Of a stretch of DNA of 64,000 nucleotides, positions 50,647 through 59,653 are shown in pieces. The notes beneath the pieces were generated by a model that did no database searches, was not told the DNA's origin, and saw nothing but the letters and a program-made list of their open reading frames with translations. How positions within the stretch are numbered: position 1 is the stretch's first letter; each line of letters begins with the position of its first letter. Origin of the DNA: Acidobacteriota bacterium (GTDB taxonomy: Bacteria > Acidobacteriota > Thermoanaerobaculia > Multivoradales > Multivoraceae); NCBI GenBank assembly GCA_003388555.1, contig QQVD01000004.1, positions 1-64,000 on the forward strand. The letters are read 5' to 3'. The translations under genes were made by a program, and so were the position numbers.

Positions 50647-50752
50647 GACGACGTGAACGGATCACTGCATGGTAGCGCAAGCGCCCGGGCGGCGCCGCTT
50701 TGCGACACTTCTTGGGATGCGGCGCGAACGGACGAGAGGACGCCGCGGCGGC

Positions 50753-52129
50753 TCAGCCGAGCCCGAAGAGCTGCTGCCAGAAGGCAGGATACGACTTCGC
50801 GACAGTCGCCGGATCCTCGATCCAGAGCTCTTCGCGACGCAGCCCGACGAGCGCCAGGCTCATGGCGATCCGGTGATCGGAGCGTGGATCGATGTGCACC
50901 GCCTCGGCGGCCGGCCAGCGCCGCGATCGCGCCGGATCCCCTTCGATCACCAGACCGTCGGCGCGCTCCTCGACCACGACGCCGACTTTGCACAGCTCGG
51001 TCGCCATCGCCTCGAGGCGGTCCGATTCCTTGATCCTGAGATGGGCGGCGCCGCGGATCTCGGTGCGGCCGGGAGCGAAAGCGGCCAGCGCCGCCAGAGT
51101 CGGCACCTGGTCGGGCATCGACGACATGTCGACGCTGATCGCGGAGCGCACCCTGCCGCCGACACGCAGCACCTCGCCCGAGCCGTCGTCTGCCGCGAGC
51201 CACTCCAGCTCTCCGCCCATGCGCGAGAGCAGATCGAGGAATCCCCGATCGCCCTGGATCGAGTCGCGCCGCAACCCCGCGAGCTCGACCGGACAGCCGC
51301 TGATCATCGCCGCCGCTGCCGGGTAGGGCACGGCGGAGTCGTCCGCTTCGACCTGCACCACCCCCGCCGGCACCCGCGGCGCCTGCGCACCCGGGGTACG
51401 CCAGCCGTCGGCGGTGGCGACCGGAGTGGAGGCGCCCTGCCGCGCCATCGCATCGCAGGTGACCTCGACGTAGGGACGCGAGGTCAGCGCCCTCAGCTCG
51501 ACCTCGATCGGCCGCGGCGAGAAGGCGCCCGCCATCAGCAGCGCCGACAGGAACTGACTCGACGAGCCCGCGTCGAGGCTGCAGCGCCCCCCGACCAGCG
51601 AGCTGCCCTCGATGGCGAGGGGCGCGAACCCGGCTTCGCCCAGGTATTCGATCCGCGCCCCGAGCTGACGCAGCGCGTCGATCAGCGGTCCGATCGGACG
51701 CTCGCGCAGGCGCGGCGTTCCGTCGAGCTCGAAGCGGCCGGCGACCACAGTCAGCGTCGCCGCCAGGAAGCGGAACATGGTGCCGGCATTGCCGCAGTCG
51801 ATCCGGACCCGAGGCGGTCGCGCGTCTGGCTCGGGCGGTCGCAGGTCGAGATCGATCGCCCCGATGCGCCGATCGAGCACCTCGACGCTCCAGCCGGCGG
51901 CGACCAGAGCGGAGCGGAACAGCGAGGTGTCCTCGGCGTCCAGCAGGTTCAGCACCCGCAGTGGCGCACCACCCAGCCAGGCGAGGTTCAGGGCGCGGTG
52001 CGAGTAGCTCTTGGAAGGCGGTGGAGCGATACGTCCGCCGCGGAAGCGATCACCCGGCACCCTCAGGGGGTCGGGCAGGCGCGACAGGTCGAGCCCCTCG
52101 AACCGCGGTCTGCCGGAACTCGCCATCAT
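50753..52129 (-). CDS. aroA: 3-phosphoshikimate 1-carboxyvinyltransferase (EPSP synthase)
   Basis: Sixth step of the shikimate pathway: joins phosphoenolpyruvate to shikimate-3-phosphate. The 458-residue product has PPSKSYSHRALNLAWL, the GNAGTMFRFL loop, DGTPRLRERPIGPLIDAL, SSSQFLSALLMA, VEADDSAVPYPAAAA and DPRSDHRIAMSLAL. The ATG at 52129 overlaps the upstream metallophosphatase stop as ATGA; the following codon is also ATG. Confidence 0.96.
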   Translation of the reverse strand: MMASSGRPRFEGLDLSRLPDPLRVPGDRFRGGRIAPPPSKSYSHRALNLAWLGGAPLRVLNLLDAEDTSLFRSALVAAGWSVEVLDRRIGAIDLDLRPPEPDARPPRVRIDCGNAGTMFRFLAATLTVVAGRFELDGTPRLRERPIGPLIDALRQLGARIEYLGEAGFAPLAIEGSSLVGGRCSLDAGSSSQFLSALLMAGAFSPRPIEVELRALTSRPYVEVTCDAMARQGASTPVATADGWRTPGAQAPRVPAGVVQVEADDSAVPYPAAAAMISGCPVELAGLRRDSIQGDRGFLDLLSRMGGELEWLAADDGSGEVLRVGGRVRSAISVDMSSMPDQVPTLAALAAFAPGRTEIRGAAHLRIKESDRLEAMATELCKVGVVVEERADGLVIEGDPARSRRWPAAEAVHIDPRSDHRIAMSLALVGLRREELWIEDPATVAKSYPAFWQQLFGLG

Positions 52130-52989
52130 GCGGCGTCCCGATCGCCCTCGACGACCGCGGCGGAAGGGCCGCGGCACGGCTCGATCGCGACGCAGGCCCC
52201 CCAGCGCGGCCGCTCGTCGTCGAGCCAGAGCAGCGCCGGGGTCTGGTACCAGGCGTCGACCACCCGCACGCTTCCGGACGTCAGGGGGCGTTCCCAGTCG
52301 CAGTGGAAGTGGCCGAGCAGTACCGTGTCGTGACCCTCTCGGAGTCGCCTCGCGGCGAACGCCTCGATGGCACGACGCGGCAGCTCGCGCCGATGGCGGA
52401 AGTTGGTGCGGGCGAGCCTCCGCTCGGTGCTGTGCACGATGAAGCGCGCCAGCGGCCCGGGGATGCGGTGGAAGAGGAAGCGGCTGGCGGCGCTCTTGGA
52501 GAGCCAGCGCCAGAACAGGTAGGCGCGGTCCTCGCGGTTGATGCCGTCGCCGTGCACCGCCAGATAGCGCCGGCCGCCGCTGGTGAACCGATGCTCGGAC
52601 ACGACCTGGTCGAAGCGGGCGGCGTAGGGGCTCTCGGCGAGGAAGAAGTCCCTGTTCCCCTCGATGTACACCGACTCGATACCGCGCTCGCCGAGGCGCT
52701 CGATCGCCGGCATCATCTCGGCGATCTGCCGGGTCTCGTAGCGGCGGTCGCCCACCCAGACGTGGAACAGGTCGCCGAGGAAGACCACCCTTCGGCACTG
52801 CGCCCGGCGCAGGTCGTCGAGTTGCCGAGCCAGTGGACCGGCTTCGCCTCCCGGTCCGCCGAGGTGGGCGTCGGCGACCACCACGACCGCTCCGTCGGCC
52901 ACGGAGTCGACGGAGGACCCACGGCTCTCTGCGGCCTGCGCCCGGCGCTCCGGCTGCCCGGCTGGTCCTGTCCCCTGATCGACGGACAC
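52126..52989 (-). CDS. lpxH: LpxH-like UDP-2,3-diacylglucosamine hydrolase
   Basis: Calcineurin-like phosphoesterase, probably the lipid A enzyme that releases UMP to give lipid X. The 287-residue product shows the five metal motifs: VADAHLGG, GDLFHVWVGD, EGNRDFFL, VHGDGINRED and LGHFHCDW, with the LpxH-type RRYETRQIAEMM region. It carries 30 disordered N-terminal residues. The GTG at 52989 has GAGGAG five bases upstream. Coupled to aroA. Other UDP-sugar pyrophosphatases of the family cannot be excluded. Confidence 0.82.
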   Translation of the reverse strand: MSVDQGTGPAGQPERRAQAAESRGSSVDSVADGAVVVVADAHLGGPGGEAGPLARQLDDLRRAQCRRVVFLGDLFHVWVGDRRYETRQIAEMMPAIERLGERGIESVYIEGNRDFFLAESPYAARFDQVVSEHRFTSGGRRYLAVHGDGINREDRAYLFWRWLSKSAASRFLFHRIPGPLARFIVHSTERRLARTNFRHRRELPRRAIEAFAARRLREGHDTVLLGHFHCDWERPLTSGSVRVVDAWYQTPALLWLDDERPRWGACVAIEPCRGPSAAVVEGDRDAA

Positions 52990-53093
52990 GCGGACTCCTC
53001 AGGGGCGGCCGAGCGAGCGCATCGGCAGAGACATCGTCAGCGGCGTAGTCAGCAGCGTCGCCAGAGGCGTCGCGGGAGGCGTCGGCGGATGCA

Positions 53094-54197
53094 TCACAGG
53101 ATCCGCAGCGAGGGCTTCTTGCGACTCTCGGTCCCCTGCACCACGGCTTCGGCGATCGCGGCGAAGACCTCCCGGTGCACCGAGGCCGCCTGCTCTTCGG
53201 GCTCGGCGACGACCGGTCGGCCGGCGTCGCCGCCGCTCATCACCGCCGGATCCAGGGGCACCTTGCCGAGGAACTCGACGCCGAGCGCCTCGGCGGTGCG
53301 CTCGCCGCCACCAGCCTTGAACACGGCGGTCTCCTCGCCGCAGTGCGGGCAGACGAAGCCCGACATGTTCTCGACGATCCCGAGCACCGGGACGTTGACC
53401 TTGCGGAACATCGCCAGACCCTTGCGGGCATCGATGAGGGCCACGTCCTGCGGGGTGGTGACGATCACGGCACCCGACATCGGCACCTTCTGCGTCAGCG
53501 TCAGCTGGGCGTCCCCGGTTCCCGGCGGCAGATCGACGATCAGGTAGTCGAGATCGCCCCAGCGCACGTCTCCCATCAGCTGCTCCAGCGCCTTCATCAC
53601 CATCGGGCCGCGCCAGATCACCGGGGTGTCGACGTCCAGCACGAAGCCGAGCGACATGATGCGGATGCCGTAGCGTTCGAAGGGCAGGAGGCGCCCCGCC
53701 TCGACCCTGGGCTTGTCGTCGATGCCGAACATCATCGGCACCGACGGACCGTAGATGTCGGCGTCGAGCAGTCCGGTGCGATGACCGAGCTGGCCGAGTC
53801 GCACGGCGAGATTGGCCGCCACGGTCGACTTCCCGACCCCGCCCTTGCCGCTCGCCACCGCCACGACGTGGCGCACCCCCGGCAGCAGGTCGGAGTCCTG
53901 AGCTATCGCCTTCTGCTGGGCCTGGCGTGGCGCCGCGACCTCGATCTCCACCCTGTGACCGCCGAGGCCGTCGATCGTCGCCAGGCGCTTCTCGATCTGA
54001 TCGCGGATCTGGTCGCCGGCGCCGGGATTGTGGGTGGGAATGCGTAGACGCACCAGCGCCTCGCCGTCGCCGGAGACCTCGATCCGCTGCACGAAGCCGA
54101 AGGAGACGATGTCGCGCGTCATGCCGGGGAAGGTGACCCGACGCAGCTCCGCGACGACGCGCTGCTCCAGGGCGTCGGAGTCTGGGGTCTCAGCCAC
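53094..54197 (-). CDS. mrp: Mrp/NBP35-type iron-sulfur carrier ATPase
   Basis: P-loop ATPase that carries and transfers Fe-S clusters. The 367-residue product has an N-terminal MIP18-like domain (about residues 8-90), a Walker A of the deviant type ASGKGGVGKSTVAANLA, LLDADIYGPSVPMMFG, DYLIVDLPPGTGDAQLTL, and the cluster-binding CPHC in NMSGFVCPHCGEET. The GTG at 54197 gives a normal N-terminus. Separated by about 100 bases from lpxH. Confidence 0.95.
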   Translation of the reverse strand: MAETPDSDALEQRVVAELRRVTFPGMTRDIVSFGFVQRIEVSGDGEALVRLRIPTHNPGAGDQIRDQIEKRLATIDGLGGHRVEIEVAAPRQAQQKAIAQDSDLLPGVRHVVAVASGKGGVGKSTVAANLAVRLGQLGHRTGLLDADIYGPSVPMMFGIDDKPRVEAGRLLPFERYGIRIMSLGFVLDVDTPVIWRGPMVMKALEQLMGDVRWGDLDYLIVDLPPGTGDAQLTLTQKVPMSGAVIVTTPQDVALIDARKGLAMFRKVNVPVLGIVENMSGFVCPHCGEETAVFKAGGGERTAEALGVEFLGKVPLDPAVMSGGDAGRPVVAEPEEQAASVHREVFAAIAEAVVQGTESRKKPSLRIL

Positions 54198-54318
54198 GCT
54201 CCACCGTCCCGCGCCGCGGCTGCGGCGGCCGATCGAACCGCTGTTTCTCTCTCTGTCTCGCTCGCTGCATCGGGGACCTTCCTCGTCGCGTCAATCGCCT
54301 TCGCCCGCCGCGCGTGCC

Positions 54319-55158
54319 TCAGCCACCGCGCTGCGGTCCCTGCCGTTGCGCCGCCGCGTCGGTCGCAGCTGGTGGGGCGGCCGCCGTGCCCTGCTCCGCA
54401 TCGTCGGCCGCGTCGGACTCGGCGGGCTCGGCGACATCGGAAAGGGAAGCTCCCGCCAGCCCGGCGATGCGGTGCCGCACCTCGTCGACCAGCTCCCGGC
54501 CCACCCGGGCGCCGTCGCCTCGCGGCATCGGGATCGGCTCACCGTAGCGCACCCGCACCCTACCCGGTCGCACCAGCAGCGAGCCCTTCGGCCGGATCCG
54601 GCGGGTGCCGTCCAGCCCGATCGGCACCAGCGGAACACCGGCCTTCTGCGCGATCACGAAGCCGCCGCGGCGGAACGGCAGGATGCGGCCGTCACCAGAC
54701 CTGGTCTGCTCCGGGAAGATCAGTATCGATGTGCCTGCCTCGAGCTGGCGCACCGCCTCCTCGAGCGATTCGCGGGCGCGGCCGCGGTCGCCACGATCGA
54801 CCGGAATGAAGCCCATGATCTTGAGCGACCAGCCGAACACCGGGATGTGGAACAGCGAGCGCTTGGCCAGGAAACGGGTTCTCTCGGGCAGCGTCCACAA
54901 CAGCACCGGGATGTCGAACAAACCCTGGTGGTTGCACAGGAACACGTAGACGGCGTCGGGGTCGAGCGGGCGCTCGAAACGCACGTCGAGACGGATGCCG
55001 CCGGTCAGCAGCAGCCCGCGTGCCCAGAGCCTGGTCGCCAGGCTGGGACCGGCGACCCTCGGCCCGAGGATCCCGGTCAGGATCGCGATGCAACCGAACA
55101 CCGCCGTCCCGAAGAACAGGAACAGGTTGTTGGCGAGCGTCGCGAGCAGGGTCGACAT
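54319..55158 (-). CDS. plsC: 1-acyl-glycerol-3-phosphate acyltransferase (PlsC-like)
   Basis: Inner-membrane acyltransferase of phospholipid synthesis, likely making phosphatidic acid. The 279-residue product has one or two N-terminal hydrophobic helices, the catalytic NHQGLFD (HX4D), FLAKRSLFHIPVFG, GFIPVDRGD and FPEQTRSGDGR. The last motif usually reads FPEGTRS; here Gly is Gln. A Gly/Ala/Asp-rich tail of about 45 residues follows. Start ATG 55158 is preferred; GTG 55185 adds nine residues. Confidence 0.9.
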   Translation of the reverse strand: MSTLLATLANNLFLFFGTAVFGCIAILTGILGPRVAGPSLATRLWARGLLLTGGIRLDVRFERPLDPDAVYVFLCNHQGLFDIPVLLWTLPERTRFLAKRSLFHIPVFGWSLKIMGFIPVDRGDRGRARESLEEAVRQLEAGTSILIFPEQTRSGDGRILPFRRGGFVIAQKAGVPLVPIGLDGTRRIRPKGSLLVRPGRVRVRYGEPIPMPRGDGARVGRELVDEVRHRIAGLAGASLSDVAEPAESDAADDAEQGTAAAPPAATDAAAQRQGPQRGG

Positions 55159-55481
55159 CGATTCGCAGGGAGATCTCGCGCCCACGGCCCGGTGAGGCGC
55201 TGTATCGGAGTTCTTCCGGGCCCTCGCGGAGCGAACAGACAGCGCCGGCCGGCGCGAGCGGTGGCGCTACTATGGTTCGGCGAGACGAAGAGCCGCGGGG
55301 CACGTCGTCACCGGGAGCGACGGCAAACTAGCACCTCGGGCGGAGCGGTTCCACCGCGCCCGCTCCGCCGCTACGATGACCGCCGCTCCAGAGGGGGTGG
55401 CGCCGCGCAGCGCCCTCGGTGTCGCCGGAGCAGCCCGGCTGGAGCCCGAGTGCGACCTTCGGTATTGGAGAGCCGTGACGG
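55159..55481. other. divergent intergenic region between plsC and mlaE
   Basis: No gene in these 323 bases. The plus strand has TANNNT hexamers at 55267 (TACTAT) and 55371 (TACGAT) that could serve mlaE, neither with a good -35. A nested hairpin (GGCGGAGC with GCTCCGCC, inner GGT/ACC) occupies 55339-55369. Nothing clear for plsC. Confidence 0.45.
55339..55369. other. nested hairpin upstream of mlaE
   Basis: Eight-base outer stem GGCGGAGC/GCTCCGCC enclosing a 15-base loop with a small inner stem. No U run. Could be a leader or terminator-like structure. Confidence 0.3.
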
Positions 55482-56243
55482 ATGCTCACAGACCTCAGAC
55501 GCGCCACCAGCGAGGTCGGGGCGATCGCCCTTCTGACCGTGCGCGCCTTCCGGGCCCTGCTCACCCCGCCCTTCGAGCTGCGCCTGTGGCTGCACCAGAT
55601 GGAGCAGCTCGGCGTCATGTCGCTCGCCGTGGCCAGCGTGACGATGATCTTCACCGGCATGGTGCTGGCTCTGCAGACCGCCTACGGCCTGCCCGAGCTG
55701 GGGGTGAAGTACTACATCGGCACCGTGGTCTCGAAGACCCTGACGCGCGAGCTCGGACCGGTGCTGATCGGCCTCATCGTAGGAGGCCGCATCGGATCGG
55801 GAATGACCGCGGAGCTCGGCTCGATGAAGGTCACCGAACAGGTCGATGCGCTGCGCTCGATGGCGGCCGACCCGGTGAAGAAGCTGGTGGCCCCGAAGCT
55901 CGCCGCTAGCCTCGTGATGCTCCCCGTGCTGACCATGATCGGCGACGTGCTGGGCATCTTCGGCGGCATGGTGATCTCGGTTTACGAGCTCAACGTGGCG
56001 ATGGGCGTGTACCTGAACGACGTCACCAGCACCCTCGACCTCTCGGACCTGGGCAGCGGCCTCGGCAAATCGGTCTTCTTCGCCTACTTCATCACCGTCA
56101 TCGCCTGTCACAACGGCCTCACCGCCGAGGGAGGCGCCGACGGGGTGGGCCGGGCGACCACCAAGACGGTCGTGTGGACCTCCATCGTCATCCTCGTTTC
56201 CGACTTCTTCCTCACCAAGCTCTTCTATATCCTGGGCGGGTGA
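55482..56243 (+). CDS. mlaE: MlaE-type ABC transporter permease
   Basis: Inner-membrane permease of the MCE/Mla lipid transporter that moves phospholipids between inner and outer membranes. The 253-residue product has GVMSLAVASVTMIFTGMVLA, the conserved core SKTLTRELGPVLIGLIVGGRIGSG in parts, MTAELGSMKVTEQVDALRSM, and five hydrophobic helices. First gene of mlaE-mlaF-mlaD; its stop overlaps mlaF as GTGA. Confidence 0.94.
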   Translation: MLTDLRRATSEVGAIALLTVRAFRALLTPPFELRLWLHQMEQLGVMSLAVASVTMIFTGMVLALQTAYGLPELGVKYYIGTVVSKTLTRELGPVLIGLIVGGRIGSGMTAELGSMKVTEQVDALRSMAADPVKKLVAPKLAASLVMLPVLTMIGDVLGIFGGMVISVYELNVAMGVYLNDVTSTLDLSDLGSGLGKSVFFAYFITVIACHNGLTAEGGADGVGRATTKTVVWTSIVILVSDFFLTKLFYILGG

Positions 56244-56989
56244 GCGGGCTGTTCAAGATCCGGGGCCTGACCAAGCGCTACGGCGACCGCACCGTCCTCG
56301 ACCGGATCGATCTCGACCTCGAGCGCGGCGAGGGTCTGGCGCTGCTGGGCAGGTCGGGCACCGGCAAGAGCGTGCTGCTGCGTCAGCTCAACGGCCTCGA
56401 AGCGCCCAGCGAGGGGACCATCGAGTTCGACGGCCAGTGTCTGTCGAGCCTCGACGAGCGCCAGCTCGCGCCGATCCGCAGGCGCGTCGCGATGCTCTTC
56501 CAGTCCGGCGCGCTCTTCGACTCGATGACCGTGTTCGGCAACATCGCCTTCCCTCTCCTCGAGCACACCGACATGGACGAGGACGAGGTGCGCGAATGCG
56601 TCGCCGAGAAGCTGCGACGGGTCGGTCTCGAGGGCATCGAGGACCGCATGCCCTCCCAGCTCAGCGGCGGCATGCGCAAGCGGGTGGCGCTGGCGCGCTC
56701 GCTGGCGCTCGACCCCGAGGTCGTGCTCTTCGACGAGCCCTCCACCGGGCTCGACCCGATGACCGCGGCCTCGATCGCCAGCCTGATCGAGTCGGCGCGC
56801 CGCGACCTCGGCGTCACCTGTGTGGTGGTCACCCACGACCTGCCGCTGGCCAGGCGGACCGGCCAGCGGGTCGCCTACCTGCACGAGTCGAAGTTCCGCT
56901 TCATCGGCACCTGGGCCGAGGCCGAAGCCAGCGACGACCGCCACCTGCACGACTTCCTCGAGGGCCGGGAGGAAAATCATGCAGCGTGA
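56240..56989 (+). CDS. mlaF: MlaF-type ABC transporter ATPase
   Basis: Energises the lipid transporter. The 249-residue product has Walker A GRSGTGKSVLL, Q loop LFQSGALFDSMTVFGN, signature LSGGMRKRVALAR, Walker B VVLFDEPSTGLDP and switch His VTHDLP. The Q-loop SGALFDSMTV text is diagnostic of the Mla branch. GTG 56240 overlaps the mlaE stop; the 3' end overlaps mlaD by 11 bases. Confidence 0.95.
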   Translation: MSGLFKIRGLTKRYGDRTVLDRIDLDLERGEGLALLGRSGTGKSVLLRQLNGLEAPSEGTIEFDGQCLSSLDERQLAPIRRRVAMLFQSGALFDSMTVFGNIAFPLLEHTDMDEDEVRECVAEKLRRVGLEGIEDRMPSQLSGGMRKRVALARSLALDPEVVLFDEPSTGLDPMTAASIASLIESARRDLGVTCVVVTHDLPLARRTGQRVAYLHESKFRFIGTWAEAEASDDRHLHDFLEGREENHAA

Positions 56990-58115
56990 GGCGAACGTCG
57001 GCCGCATCGGCCTGACGGTCCTCGCCGCGCTGGGGCTCTTCATCGCGGCGATCTGGATGATCGGGGACCAGTCGAGGCTCTTCACCTCGAAGGTCGAGTA
57101 CACGGTGCAGTTCCGCAACGTCGGCGGGCTCGCCCCGGGCAGCCCGGTGCAGCTCAACGGCGTCAATGTCGGCCAGGTCGAGGACATCGTGCTACCCGAC
57201 GACCTCAACAAGCAGGCGTTGCAGGTGCACATCTCGATCGAGAGCCGCTACTCGGCGCGCATCCGTCGCGACTCGTTGGCGCGCATCAAGAGCTTCGGCC
57301 TGCTCGGCGACAAGTACGTCGAGATCATCTCGGGCTCGGCCGACAGCGAGGCGATCGCCGATGGCGGCGAGATCCCGACCGCCCGGCAGACCGACGTCGA
57401 CGCCCTGATCCAGAGCGGCGAGGACGTCGCCGACGACCTGGTGTCGACCGCCAGGTCGCTGTCGCGCATCCTCGCGCGCATGGACCGAGGCGAGGGAGTG
57501 CTCGGCGAGCTGGTGAGCGACGAGGGCAGCCAGGCGCTTTCGGAGCGGATCAACGGCATCGCCAGCAGCCTCGACCGCATCACCGCCAACCTGGATCGGG
57601 GCGAGGGCACTCTCGGGCGGCTGCTCGCCGACGACACCCTCGCCCTCTCCCTGGAGTCGACGATGGCCCGGGCCGACCGGGTGCTGGCGTCGTTCGAGGA
57701 TGGCGAAGGGGTGCTGCCGGCGCTGGTCCACGATCCCGCCTACAAGGAGCGGCTCGACCGGGTCCTCTCGGAGACCGAGGCCACCGCCAAGGAGCTCGGC
57801 GCCATCGCTGCCGAGCTGCGCGCCAGCGACGGTCTGCTGCCACGGCTGCTGCGCGATGAAGAGCTCGCCGACCAGTTGCTCGCCGAGATCCGCTCGGTGC
57901 TCGACTCGCTCGACAGCATCGCCGGCAAGCTCGACCGCGGCGACGGCACCGCGGCACAGTTGATCAACGATCCGGCCGTCTACGAGGCGGTCAACGACAT
58001 CCTGGTCGGCATCGACGAGTCGCGGATCCTGCGCTGGCTGATCCGCAACCGCCAGAAGGCGGGGATCGAGAAGCGCGCCGAAGAGCTCCAGCAGTCGCTC
58101 GACGAGCAGCCCTGA
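56979..58115 (+). CDS. mlaD: MCE-domain lipid-binding protein MlaD
   Basis: Periplasmic, membrane-anchored lipid carrier ring of the transporter. The 378-residue product has one N-terminal helix (about residues 8-25), the MCE domain (VQFRNVGGLAPGSPVQLNGV, to DKYVEIISG) and a long helical tail. The tail holds five degenerate repeats of the type DRGEGxLGxL, at MDRGEGVLGELV, LDRGEGTLGRLL, FEDGEGVLPALV, ASDGLLPRLL and LDRGDGTAAQLI. ATG 56979 has GGAGG six bases upstream. No MlaB or MlaC gene follows. Confidence 0.93.
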   Translation: MQREANVGRIGLTVLAALGLFIAAIWMIGDQSRLFTSKVEYTVQFRNVGGLAPGSPVQLNGVNVGQVEDIVLPDDLNKQALQVHISIESRYSARIRRDSLARIKSFGLLGDKYVEIISGSADSEAIADGGEIPTARQTDVDALIQSGEDVADDLVSTARSLSRILARMDRGEGVLGELVSDEGSQALSERINGIASSLDRITANLDRGEGTLGRLLADDTLALSLESTMARADRVLASFEDGEGVLPALVHDPAYKERLDRVLSETEATAKELGAIAAELRASDGLLPRLLRDEELADQLLAEIRSVLDSLDSIAGKLDRGDGTAAQLINDPAVYEAVNDILVGIDESRILRWLIRNRQKAGIEKRAEELQQSLDEQP

Positions 58116-58196
58116 ATCCCACGCTGCCGCGACCCGTTCGCAGCGGCGACGCCGGCGAGCCCAGCCGAGGGCGGGTGCGCTAAGGTCCGCCTGCGC

Positions 58197-58219
58197 CCCG
58201 GAGCCGGAGCCGCTCCGGG
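58197..58219. other. hairpin between mlaD and ugd
   Basis: Perfect eight-base stem CCCGGAGC/GCTCCGGG with a seven-base loop, about 80 bases past mlaD and shortly after a TAAGGT hexamer (58181-58186). No U run. May end mla transcription or lie in the ugd leader. Confidence 0.4.
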
Positions 58220-58327
58220 CGACGAGCCGCGGCGGCGCGGCGCCCGGGATGCGCCGTCGTCGTGCGGCCATCGACCCTGGCACGTCGTCCGGCCCTCCCG
58301 ATCCGCATCTCCTCGGAGCTCCTCGAT

Positions 58328-59653
58328 ATGAACATCTGTGTCGTCGGCAGCGGCTACGTCGGTCTGGTCACCGGCGCCTGCCTGGCCGACTTCGGAATGA
58401 ACGTCACCTGCGTCGACAAGGACGAGGGCAAGATCGCCCGTCTGCTCGACGGCGAGATCCCGATCTACGAGCCCGGCCTCGAGGTGCTGGTGGCGAAGAA
58501 CCGTTCGCGCGGTCGGCTGCACTTCTCGACCGACGTCGGAGCCGGAATCGACGAGGCGCTGGCGATCTTCATCGCGGTCGGCACCCCCCCGCGCGAGGAT
58601 GGCTCGTCGGATCTGACCTTCGTGCGCCAGGTGGCCGAGGCGGTGGCGAGTCGCCTCACCTCGTTCAAGGTGGTGGTCACCAAGAGCACGGTGCCGATCG
58701 GCACCGGCCAGATGATCGAGAAGATCCTGCGCGACGGCGGCGGTGACTCGGCCGACTTCGCGGTGGTCTCCAACCCGGAGTTCCTGCGCGAGGGCTCGGC
58801 GATCGACGACTTCCTCAACCCGGACCGCCTGGTCATCGGCAGTCGCGACGAGCGCGCCATCTCGGTGATGCTCGACATCTACTCGCCGCTGCGCACCGCC
58901 GACGTTCCCTTCGTCGTCACCAACGTCGAGACCGCGGAGATGATCAAGTACGCCTCCAACAGCTTCCTGGCGACCAAGATCTCGTTCATCAACGAGGTCG
59001 CCGAGCTGTGTGAGCGACTCGGCGCCGACGTCGAGGTGGTGGCGCGGGGCATGGGGCTCGACAAGCGCATCGGACCCCAGTTCCTGCACCCGGGGCCGGG
59101 CTTCGGCGGCTCGTGCTTCCCCAAGGACGCGCGCGCCCTCGCCCACATCGCCCGCGAGCAGGAGATGCGCTTCGAGATCGTCGAGACGGTGATGGCGGTC
59201 AACGAGCGCATCAAGCTGCGCATGATCGACAAGATCGAGGCCGCCACGGGCGGCCTCCCGGGCCGCAAGATCGGAGTCCTCGGGCTCTCCTTCAAAGCCG
59301 AGACGGACGACATGCGAGAGAGCGCGGCGATCCCGATCATCCAGGGCCTGCTGCAGCGCGGCGCCTCGGTGCGCGCCTACGATCCGGCGGCGATGGACAC
59401 CTGCCGCGACCTGTTGCCACAGATCGACTACGCCGCGGACGCCTACGACTGCGCCAACGGCGCCGACGTCCTGGTCATCGTCACCGAGTGGAACGAGTTC
59501 CGGAAGCTGGAGCTGCGCCGGCTGAGCGCGCTGATGCGGCGCAAGGTGATCGTCGACCTGCGCAACCTCTACGAGCTCGAGAAGCTCGGCGAGGCGGGCT
59601 TCGCGTACCACTCGATCGGCCGGCGTCCGGTCGGCGCCGGAGGCACCTCGTGA
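58328..59653 (+). CDS. ugd: UDP-glucose 6-dehydrogenase
   Basis: Oxidises UDP-glucose twice to UDP-glucuronate with NAD. The 441-residue product has the Rossmann start [58 protein letters not shown], the catalytic Cys in [16 protein letters not shown] and the C-terminal NAD-site [15 protein letters not shown]. The ATG at 58328 has GGAG nine bases upstream. Its product is the substrate of the next gene, coupled as GTGA. Confidence 0.96.
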   Translation: MNICVVGSGYVGLVTGACLADFGMNVTCVDKDEGKIARLLDGEIPIYEPGLEVLVAKNRSRGRLHFSTDVGAGIDEALAIFIAVGTPPREDGSSDLTFVRQVAEAVASRLTSFKVVVTKSTVPIGTGQMIEKILRDGGGDSADFAVVSNPEFLREGSAIDDFLNPDRLVIGSRDERAISVMLDIYSPLRTADVPFVVTNVETAEMIKYASNSFLATKISFINEVAELCERLGADVEVVARGMGLDKRIGPQFLHPGPGFGGSCFPKDARALAHIAREQEMRFEIVETVMAVNERIKLRMIDKIEAATGGLPGRKIGVLGLSFKAETDDMRESAAIPIIQGLLQRGASVRAYDPAAMDTCRDLLPQIDYAADAYDCANGADVLVIVTEWNEFRKLELRRLSALMRRKVIVDLRNLYELEKLGEAGFAYHSIGRRPVGAGGTS

